From positions 19,806,609 through 19,870,608 of the forward strand of contig CM041084.1 in NCBI GenBank assembly GCA_023079485.1: a DNA stretch of 64,000 bases, written 5' to 3'. Of this stretch, positions 54,143 to 64,000 are shown in pieces. This DNA is from Archilochus colubris (Eukaryota > Chordata > Aves > Apodiformes > Trochilidae). Position 1 is the stretch's first letter, and every line of letters starts with the position of its first letter. The notes under the pieces were generated by a model. It was not told where the DNA came from, ran no database searches, and saw only the letters and a list, made by a program, of their open reading frames with translations. The translations under genes were made by a program, and so were the position numbers.

Positions 54143-54811
54143 ATTAGGGGAACAGCACTAGTTTGTGTTGCACAAAAAGCTTTCAGTACAAACATCACCA
54201 GCATCTTGCAGGCTCGCAGGGATTCAGCTGATCAGCTTTGTGCCAATCAATAAAGAAGCATTTAGTAAGTAACTGATGGGACAATGTGCACCCCCACGAC
54301 TAGGTTTGGTCAATTGAGCCCTGATTTTTTTTGAGGTTTTTTTGACACTCAGGTTTGGGGAAGAATTTATAGACTTGTATAACTGTAGCATTATTCATCC
54401 AAGTTACAATGATTAAACAGTTTGTTTTGCAGCTAGCTTAAATAAACAAGCTAGGAAAGCAAGCAGTCTCCAGCACCTCACAGCTATGAGCCAAGTCAGC
54501 CAAGAGAACAGCAATCAGCGAGAAGTGACCAATAACTTGTTGATTCTGATAAAACCTTACAACCAAAGATGAGTTTATAATAGTATTTAAAAAAAAAATT
54601 AAAAGAAAAGTAGGTAAAAGCAGTATAAAGACAAAAAAAGGACTAAACCTGTAATTGGAAAAGGGATAATATACGAGTAGAAAGCAAGGCATGGTCTTTT
54701 ATCTATTAAGAAACAAAAAAGATGCTATGAGAAAGCAATAGCTGGCTGAAGCTAAAACTATTAAACTCCAGTTTAGCAATACAACAAATGGCCCACCCCC
54801 AAAAACAAAGC

Positions 54812-54834
54812 TTTTTTTTTTTTTTTTTTTTTTT
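54812..54834. repeat. T23 homopolymer
   Basis: Twenty-three consecutive T on the plus strand, A on the sense strand. No retrotransposon body is recognisable beside it. Confidence 0.95.
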
Positions 54835-56518
54835 GTAAAATGAATATGGACTATCCATAAATGTCATAATACAAATCTAAGAAAACATGAAATAATTAAA
54901 ACCTATGATACTTGAAGCCACTTATTTTTGTGGTGACTGTAAACTATGCCACAAGACCACCTCAGAGCCTTCCCAGGACAAGACTCCCAGGTACAGAACA
55001 GATTGTTCTGCACAACTACATCAACAGCCCTTTCTATCTAGTCACGTTGCTTAAACTCATCTAAACTTACATCAAAATCATGTCTTGACTACTTCAAACA
55101 TTATTTTCTTTGAGGCTGATGAATACATTTTTTTTCCTCACTCATCATGCTGCTGTAAAGGTCATTTTACTAATCCATCTTTCTGGATAATGTCTTTTGT
55201 ATTTAAATACCTCCCACAGTTTCCTACAATAAACAAGGTCTTGGTCTTCATTTTCAAGGTCTGCCTTGGCCTATTTCCAGTCTTAGCTCTCATCTTACAT
55301 TTAAAAGTGAACTTTCAAGTACCATAATAACTCAGGGGAAAAAAAAAAAAGCAACGAAGAAACCAACAGAAAAACAACACAAAACCAAACACCAGCCTCC
55401 ATCACCTACATGTTACATTTTCAGAGAGTAATTTCATCCTCCCCCATACTATCTCTTACAATTCTTCTTCCAAGAATAAAAATTACTTTACAGAAATCTC
55501 ATTGTTGTCTTTGAAATATACAACAAAAAGCTCTCTTGATAATATGGTACTAGTGTGCTGGAATTCAAAATATTACATTAATAAATGATATTATTTATCC
55601 ACTATTATTTCTTAGGATTACAAGTCCATGCATCTGCAGCTCACTGTCGACTTTGTCCATAACCTGCTGCTATTCTTGGATTTAAGCACAATGAGAAAAT
55701 TATGATCAGCATATTAGAGAATGGGGCTGTGCATGTGTTAAAACACAAGACACCCAACAACCTGGTTCTTATACAGCAAACCCTGGGATAAAACTGCCTG
55801 AGTGCATAAAGCATGTCCTTCTCTGGTCTTGGACAATCTTCAAAGCACCACGCTAAGCTTTGGGCCTGTGTCCCATCAGTTCTCATGGGAGGCAAGGATG
55901 GAGGCAGGAGGCATACTTTAAATATCATACTGGCAGATTTTTAAGATGATGGCTTAAAAATTTGAGCTGTAGCTCTTAGCACTAGCATACACAAGAAGTA
56001 TGGTGAACTACTTTGCAGTCTAAGTGTAATTGAGGAGACAGACAGTCACAACTAACATTTGTCAAATTGACAAATCCAGGTAACTTGCCACCATGAGATG
56101 CAAAAGAATTATCTCAGGCTCTATCTGGACCATAAGTGTTGATTTTGAACAAGTTTGGAACACCGTTTGAAATGTAACATTAATCTTCTAGAAAGAATGA
56201 CTCAAGTTACAATATACCTGTCAGCCTGACACTGATTCTCAGCAAAAATAATTTAAATTCAGTTATGTCATCAAACTAAGAATGACTTATGAGAAATAGA
56301 ATTATTCTGCCCAAAAATAGAGATTTGTGGGAAAAATATTTGCTGAGCGCATATGATTTTTGCAAAACTGTAAAAATAGTTGTGTAAGAAATCTTTGAAA
56401 GGTACATGAATCACTACTACATATATTGGTTAGGGAAGAATTATGTAAAAATCAGCATGCTACACATTATGGATATGATACAGACAGTTCTATCATAACC
56501 ACATTTTTTCACCTAATG

Positions 56519-56585
56519 TAATATAATATAATAAGTATAATATAATATAATATAATATAATATAATATAATATAATATAATATAA
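56519..56585. repeat. (TATAA)n pentanucleotide microsatellite
   Basis: About 13 units of ATATA/TATAA run with one early interruption (AAGTA), and a degenerate continuation lies at 56596-56618. Confidence 0.93.
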
Positions 56586-57734
56586 CATTCCACTGAGTAT
56601 AATATGATATAATATAATGGTACCTATAAAGAGTGTCTTTGACATCAGTGGTATTTAAATACAGGAACATTTAAACCAATTTTTTCCTGATAATTATTGT
56701 TTGTGTTGAGGTAACTGACTGTAGTTACCCACCAACACTTTGACCCTGTTTTCTCAAATTTTTGTGAAATAAGATTGAATATACTTACAAAATATAAAGA
56801 ATTCATAACATTTATATAGCAACTCAAGGTAAAAAGTATCAACATAAAGACCACATTATCTAGGCAATTTAATAAACAAGGTAGAGTTTAGTATTGTACC
56901 ATTCCCAAGGAGATATTAAAAAAAACCTCCATCTATACTCTTTTTCTACAATATTTATTTTATTTGCAGAATCAAAGTGTTTAGTTTTATAATGCAAAAA
57001 ATTACTACAAAGGCAAAAGACAGACTGTGTCTACAATGAGGATAAACCAAACAAGAGCAGAATAAAAATGCAATACAAGCACAGATAAAATGCACACTTC
57101 TCTACCTGCATAACAACAACTAAAAACATTTCTTTTGGGCAACATGCAGCTATTGCAGCTCAGGCTGAAACTCAGCTTGATCTTTCAGTTTGGATTTTTT
57201 TATGTGTGTAAAGCAGCACACACTTTTTTTTCCTGGTCCTATATAAGTGGAAACTATCCAAGAGCACGAACTGACTTTAAACACACAAAAAACAGCTGAT
57301 AAAATGGCAAACCATTATTGCATAGCATAGGGATAGCCAGTTTTACAGAATCTTCTATGTATAGAACTGTTCTGAATCAGAGGAAAGGGGGACAATTTTG
57401 GCACATGGAAAAAGCAGGATTTGATAACTTCTTTTCATTATTTTAAAGGATGCTAATCTGGGATTACATTTGTCTTCCAGGCCTTACAAGCTTATTCCCA
57501 CAGTCAGAAATGCCTGGAACTTTCATCTAAAATGAGATAAATCTTCCATAAACAAAACAGATTCTTACATATTTTAAAAAATTATTAACTATCTCTGTCA
57601 CATGAAGAATCATGAATACTCATGTCATATTCATTATGGTTTGCTTCTTTGAGTGTATTTTTTTCATAAGAGCTTAATGAGACAATAAGACCCTTGTACA
57701 AAATAAAAATAATCAACCAGTTACTTTCAGTTCT

Positions 57735-57750
57735 GGGGGGGGGGGGGGGG
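57735..57750. repeat. G16 homopolymer
   Basis: Sixteen consecutive G on the plus strand (C on the sense strand). Such runs are prone to length error in sequencing, so the exact count is uncertain. Confidence 0.95.
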
Positions 57751-60700
57751 AAGAGATTTTTATTTTAACAATGAACCTAATGTGTTACTGTGATTTTCAT
57801 ATTAAAATTAGCTGCCTTATCTCTGTTCTGTGCAGCAGTTGGCTGCAATTAGGTAGCTAAAAATAAAGGGCTGAATCATGATGTGAGGACATTGGCCAGT
57901 GAAAGCAGCAACATGGGGCAGTCACTCTTAACCTATTCAGTAGCTGTACCTAACAGAACAGCCACAGGGGACCAAATGCTCTGCACCCCAGTATGTGGTA
58001 ACCAACAGTAACAACCTCAAAACCCAACAGGACCAGCTGCTTCCAGCAGACTCTCACTCACCCCAGCTAATGCTAATACAACCCACTGGAGCCCTGCAAA
58101 CCAGCCTGTTTATATAAAAAGTTTGCTGACGGGAACATTCTTGCTGGATTTCAACAGAATATCTTACACAAGTGAAGTTATGTATATATGTAAGTGTTTA
58201 CAAGATCAAAACTGTAGCTTGGTTTATTAGTCAGATGTGTGAAGTTCTTTTAAAATTGGCCAAGTTGCCAGAGACAAGAACCACAACACACGCATTTATG
58301 TTCTACAGCTTCTTAAAATACCTGGCAGACAATGTGAATCCTTAAATAAACCCAGAAATACCCTACCAAAGTAATCTTGTAAAAAACATTTCAACGACAA
58401 AGTCTTAATAAAGCAAAGAAAGAATCTGCTTTCCAACTCTGATGTGAAAGTACATTGTGCAACATTTGTTCTATCCCTGTAACCAATGAAATATGGGAAT
58501 CATAAAGAATTAGAGACATGCATAGAAGTTTCTTGATAATTAACAGTTTCATATTACAATTACTTGTTGATGCAAACAGATGAGATCAACGTTGCTCAGT
58601 GAAACCCTTTAATTTTAATGTTTTTTTCAACACATGTAAATCATGCATCAGTAACATTTAATCCTCCAACACACATGAAAGGCAGAAGGCATGGTTTATC
58701 CCCATGTGCAAAATACTATCATCTGAAAGAGGAAATACAGAACACTTAAAATTACCAACTATCTACAAACAGGGAACTGATCTGCAGTGAGCCTTAAAAT
58801 GTCCTTTACCAGTAACCACTCCAGTAGTGCTATATATCAGTGCAGTGGGGAGGACTATACACAGGGTGAGCCTACATCTTTACTAGGAGATAAAACAGCA
58901 CCAGTCATTGAGAACAATGGCAGGTGGCAAAGATAAACCCTTAAAAAATAGCCCACTGGTTTCATTCAAAGTATGAAGGCAAGCTGCAAAAGATTTATGC
59001 AGTAGGGTCACTGAGGTCAAGTCAGGTCTCAAAACAGATATAAGAAAGGAACTGCTGAGAACAAAAACAGAAAATAAAAATTCAGAGCTAGAATGAAGCT
59101 TAGTATATCTCAGATGAACAAATGACCAATTACAAAGATCAAAAGAATATCTAGAAGTAAAGAGTGACCCCCTGAAGGATTCAAGAATTGCTAGTAAAAA
59201 TCAGAAATGAAAGAGTACATTAAGCATTTTTCCTTCCCATGCAGAATCTTTAAAATATATTTTAAAATGCCCATGTCCCAGACAAAGAATAGCACACTCA
59301 GGACTGTGCAGAACATGCACATCCAGCTCCAATCATCCCTTTGAACAATAAGCCATTACCACTTTAATTAATTCCTTACAAAAAGAAAACAGAATGTTCC
59401 TGTAGCTCAGAGTTCCTGAGTCTTGTCTGGTCAATATCCAGGGTTACCACCACTCTGAAACAATCCCCTCCAGCTACTGGGTGGTGTAGTCTCCAGCATC
59501 AGCTGCATAACTGCACACCCCAAACCTGCCTTTAAACACCACAAACATAAAAAAGACATAGCACTATATCCTGCCTAGTCTCTGGCTCAGAACTAGGACT
59601 TCAGGTCATCCTACACAGTCTACATCAGGGCAGTCCTGTGACAGGTGCTCAGTCTTGTGACATCTTCATCACAGAAGTTGGCTGAAGAGGACAGACTCTT
59701 CAGAGAAGAATCCCAAAGTTAGGTCTCAAAACTCATACTTCTTCAAACAACATTTGCTATCATGACACTTTTCAGAAAAGACAAGGCTTCCCCTCAGGAA
59801 TCCTATCAAACTGAGGATCTCCATATACCATCATTGAGTTCATGCAAGCTACAGTGCTAAGTCCATTCCACAGTCATTTTGTAAAATCCTACACTTACAG
59901 CAAAATAATCTATCCATACAAACGAGCAAAATGCTCATCAAATTACTTATTTACCTGAACTTGCACACATAAATAAAAAATAATAAGTATTGAGCAGATA
60001 CTTCATGTCCCTCATGAAAAGGAAATATTTAACGCTCTTTTCTGCTGGTCTATGATAAAGTCTTGACAATGCTGCAGCTAGAAATAGCTCATTTCTCACC
60101 AGTTCCTACATTTTTAAGCCATCTCCTTGGGCTCTCACCCCAGCCTCAGACCAGGTCACCTGGCAGTTTCCACATGCCAGACAAGAAGCAAGGGACTTGG
60201 CCTGCTCTCCTTCTACCCAGCATGTTGGGAACCCACCTCAGTGCAAATTTTTTGCATACCTCCCCATAAGAGCAGTGATGAAGATGTCTGCTCACAACTC
60301 AGCAGAACTGGAGTTCACAACAGCAGAAGGTGCAGAAGCTGTGCTTCCTGCACACTTTCAAGATTGGCAACTGCAGAGAGGCCACGTGTCTGTTCTTCCC
60401 CACCTGCTCTCCATGGATTCCTGTATTTCTCTTACACAAGTAAACAGAAAAAGAGATATGACACTGTGATGGAAGACATTTGCAGGGAGCATCAGCCAGC
60501 TATGGGGAAGCTTCTCTCTGGTAAGGATCTGCTGCTGTGCTGACAGAAAGTAAGGCAAGCCCTTTGAGGGGAGGGAGGCTGATTTGGGTCGCTTTGTGTT
60601 AGTTTAAAATTCTTCTGTCCTGGCATGGAAAGAACTGAATAAAAGAAATAGGAGAAACATAACTGAGACTCCAGAGAAGCCAACCTCAGAAGCGTACAGG

Positions 60701-61476
60701 AACTTTTCTTCCATAGAGATTTGAAATTATAAACCTGGAGACAAAACAAGACAAAATGAGAGATCACCTCTAGAAGAGGGTTACCAGATACACAAAGAAG
60801 TTAGGACTGAAATGGCTGAATTGTTTCAGAGGAATTCTGACTCTAGGAAGATATATGTAAAAAAATCATATGTCTCCGGAAAAGATGAGCATGCAAGATC
60901 CCCTGTTACTGATAGAGTTCAGAAAAATGCAAATAAACCTGACGAGCAGAGGAGAATCATGAGACAAGTAACAGATGAAACCTGAAGGGCTTCCTTCAGT
61001 GAAGGACTATCAAAATTTACTTTTATCAGTAAGGAGTACAAAACTGAAAGGAGATTACCACATCAGAGGAGAAAACACTACCTCTTGACGAGGACCATGA
61101 GAAAGTCAAATAAATGGAGTTGGATTTCATCTCTTCATTTGTATACACTCTACTGAGCTGCTGCCACATTGGATCTGGCTTCTAGGGATGTTATCAGAAG
61201 TGAGTAACACCTTCCATGATTCTATAATAAACAGTTATTCCTATTTTTCAAGTAAGCAAAAGGATGTCAATTTTGTTTGTTTTTCACTTTCAGTACTGGG
61301 AAATACACTGTTGCAAAATATTTCTTTGACGAATAGGTAAACGCAGGATGAATTGTGATGTATCAGCTCATCTGAAAAAGAGCAGCATAGGGCAGTGCAA
61401 TTAATCTGAGAATAAATCTGTCTGTTCTTTCTACTCCATATTTCCACAACACAGGCAGTGAAGGAAAGGTTCTACA

Positions 61477-61580
61477 CTCTGGGCAATCTGATCTAGTTGA
61501 GGGTATCCCTGGGGGGGTTGGTCTAGATGACCTTTAGAGGTCCCTTCCAACCCAAATTATTCTGATTCCATTATTCTGTG
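61477..61580 (+). mobile_element. CR1 LINE 3' fragment, plus orientation
   Basis: A short CR1 3' end with the GGTTGGTCTAGATGACCTTT and GGTCCCTTCCAACCC motifs, followed by a degenerate tail of ATTCTG-like units. Only about 100 bp remain, so it was strongly 5'-truncated on insertion or has decayed. Confidence 0.9.
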
Positions 61581-64000
61581 CAACTGAGAAGACAGATGGA
61601 CATCTAGGAAGGACAACAGTCAGACAACTAAGCTGATATTCTGGATTCACCACATTGTTACTCTAAAATTCACAATAACATAAATTGCACTCAAGACAGA
61701 GGGAAAACTGAACAGGCCTTTCCCTAACCCAATGCTTGCTGTTTACCTTCAGCAATGCAACCCGAGCAGCTGGACCCAAGCACTCCTGGGACCATTAAGC
61801 CTTAGGACTTGGAAGGGAAAAGCACTTATCAGTACCAGGGCAGAGGAAATTTAAATGCAACTGAAACAGCTGAAGAAAACAATCAAGGAGAGAACTGTTT
61901 TCATTTAGAATGTGTCAGGTTGTTAGGATCTGCACTGACAGGTGATGCATAAGGCAGAAAGAAAAAGAACAGGAGGAAAATAATAGTGTAGAATAGGGAA
62001 GAATTCATCCTAGGTAAGATATCTTCTCTCTTTAAAACGTAGTTACTACTTGCTTGATACCATGTTTCGTTATATTTTCTTTGAAACACCTCAGATAATC
62101 TACTGATCTGATTTGCTATGACTGTTCCCATGACAGAACACAGGAAGCTTTATGATGAGAAAATAGCAATAGAAATTTAAACTAAAGATTTCTAGGGACT
62201 AAGGGACTTTGAAGTAGGATGAGAAAAAAATTACCTGGGAGGGAAGGAGGAAAAAGAGAAGTAGAGAGGCCAAGAGTAACCATGAAAGGCATTAATATTC
62301 TATGCTATAATATATTATAAAAAATCACTACAGCATCTCAATTAAAATTATTAAATTGAATATGCTACTAATTCAGCTTCCTAGACTTATGAGGGTCTTG
62401 AAATAAAAACTTTAAAAGAGAACTGGAGGTGATGTTTTAAAAAAGAGACAATGATCATCAAGCATGGATGCATTTGAACAGAGTTTACTTGTTTTACAAT
62501 TTCAGAAAAACAAAAGCTGATTTTTTCACAAAAGAGCCACACCTAAAACTACCCCTTTGCACTGGCATACACCTGGACATTGTGAATCACTCCCCAGTGT
62601 AACTGTTAGCATGTGCATTCATCTGGAAAAAACTGGACATCTGAAACTACATTCTAACCTCGTCTGCACTAGGGTCACAGTAAATTCCTAGAACAATACA
62701 TCAAAACCTTGACCTGTAGGTTGTAACTGTCAAGATAACACGTAACAAGATTTTATTTTGTTTGCAGAACTTGTTAGGAAAATTATAAAAATAAGAAATA
62801 GATTTTACATGAGGCTGTCAAGGAATACTTAACATTTTTGACTACCTTGTAAAAGTAATTACTTTCAGAGTGTTACCTACACTCACTCCTCTGCCAAGTG
62901 GTACCAAGTTTGGCCAAAATGAGTAGACAGGACTGATCCCAGATATCTTCCATGACATACAGACAGGATAAAAAAAAATCCTTAGCTTTGCAAAAGTAAA
63001 AATCTTGTGTAAGAAAAATTATGAGGCTTGTTACATCTCTACAAAGGCTCTTCAAATATATTTTGCTAAATCATAATTCCCAGAAGTAGTACTTCAGAGA
63101 GAATACTTTTAGGAGTGATATCACTCCATAAGCTCGCATGTTTTTTGTTGTTTTTTCTTTTCCTGATGCATTACTTGGCAGGAGATGTTTCTAAGACTGA
63201 TACTCAAGTACCTTAGTGGAAAATATAGCACAACTAAAGTACCTGTAAGCAATCTACCTGACGATTCACATGTTCTCATTAAACCTCTCCTCACTGTAGG
63301 CTCTAAAGCAGAAAGATCTTACAATATTGATTTTTTGGAAATCATAATGTTAATGGAGCAAAAATTCAAATCAGAGTAATTGTTTCTCAATGCAGTGATT
63401 TCTAAGGAATTAGCTAACATTATTATTCAGACAAAGGGCTCTTTTGCTTCCAAGTTCTTATTTCTTCAACACCAAAGGTTTCTGTATGACTAGAATATGT
63501 ATTTATGGAGAAGGTATGAACCTTCTCTTGCCCAGTGGGTTTCGTTCTGAAAACTGAAAAATATGCCCTGAATGAAAAAGCTGCATTATTGCTGTCTTTA
63601 AAAGTAGATCCTTTTGGATGCAAGTGTTCAGAAATCAATTCTATAAAACAGAATATAAGTACTTTACCTGAAGCATAAATAATGTGGGTGTTTTAACGAA
63701 CTATCCTTCCTCTCTAAACACACATTCTTTATACTTATTTAAAAAGGAAGGATGAGAATCAATTTTATAATCAGTATTTGACATTTATCCACAGCAGAGA
63801 GGCACCATATGATTTGACAGTTGCTGATTCTGTGCTTAGGGCTGAAAAGACATGTAAAAGGGAGGAGGGGGGGGGATTTGTAGGTCAGAAATTAGTTCCT
63901 TTGCCACCGCTTCTGGAGAAACTGGCAAAGCATATGGTCCTACTGAAATGTCTGTTCTGCTCTTGGAGGCTGCAGTCAAATTCACATCCAAAGAGACACT
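61581..64000 (-). other. CACNB2: CACNB2 intron to the right edge
   Basis: AT-rich intron. A G10 run lies near 63867-63876. No exon or repeat family is recognised. Confidence 0.65.

Larger units (their letters stand above)
54143..61476 (-). other. CACNB2: CACNB2 intron upstream of the SYGKG exon
   Basis: Intron between the SYGKG exon and the upstream first exons. I searched the sense strand for the MNQGSGLDLLKI first exon and did not find it. Contains the T23, TATAA and G16 repeats listed separately, plus a GC-richer patch at 60060-60560 with overlapping chance frames. Confidence 0.65.
1..64000 (-). other. CACNB2: CACNB2 gene, internal part (introns plus two coding exons)
   Basis: The window lies within the gene for the beta-2 subunit of voltage-gated calcium channels, a cytoplasmic MAGUK-like protein (SH3 plus guanylate-kinase-like domains) that binds the alpha-1 pore subunit, brings it to the membrane and tunes gating in heart and neurons. 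The call rests on two exons seen directly, at 54025-54117 and 2937-2981, both on the minus strand and in the order expected of the gene. Transcription therefore runs from right to left. The SH3 and guanylate-kinase exons and the common exon starting GSADSY are not in the window and must lie beyond its left edge. First exons of the long isoforms should lie beyond the right edge. That the gene covers every base is an inference from this order. Confidence 0.93.

Noticed and set aside
53977..54204. 75-codon open frame around the SYGKG exon taken as a whole gene
   Set aside because: Only 54025-54117 is exon. The frame simply continues into intron on both sides of clear acceptor and donor sites.
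1..64000. tRNA, rRNA, CRISPR, bacterial operon or phage elements
   Set aside because: Nothing in the sequence supports any of these. The window is vertebrate intron.

Overview
The window is a piece of a bird genome. The key evidence is four CR1 LINE fragments with typical avian 3' ends (minus strand at 6928-7745 and 27659-28066; plus strand at 34868-35078 and 61477-61580), AT-rich and CpG-poor DNA between them, and short vertebrate exons with GT-AG splice sites. No bacterial gene, operon, tRNA, rRNA or CRISPR array is visible.

The whole window lies inside one gene on the minus strand: CACNB2, the beta-2 subunit of voltage-gated calcium channels. Two of its coding exons are readable. The exon at 54025-54117 encodes the 31-residue segment starting [10 protein letters not shown] and ending SFVRQ, used by the long N-terminal isoforms. 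The exon at 2937-2981 encodes MQCCGLHRRRVRVSY, the first coding exon of the palmitoylated beta-2a isoform. Both end in phase 0 at a GT donor, so either can join the next common exon (starting GSADSY in known beta-2 proteins), which lies to the left outside the window. Upstream first exons of the long isoforms should lie to the right and were not found here.

Between them are about 51 kb of intron. The most interesting item there is a minus-strand open frame at 34080-34280 (67 codons, starting MESALGEETQ). It is acidic, cysteine-free and internally repetitive, and it ends in phase 0 at a GT donor, so it could be an undescribed alternative first exon of CACNB2. This is unproven. The second is a 254-bp foldback element at 41857-42110 with 84-bp inverted arms matching at 82 positions and an imperfect 8-bp flanking duplication, like a hAT-type MITE. 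A CAG-type triplet repeat (3445-3493) lies about 460 bp upstream of the beta-2a start codon.

The rest is intron with simple repeats, purine and G tracts, small hairpins, possible older CR1-like remnants, and a few unassigned open frames that are probably chance.
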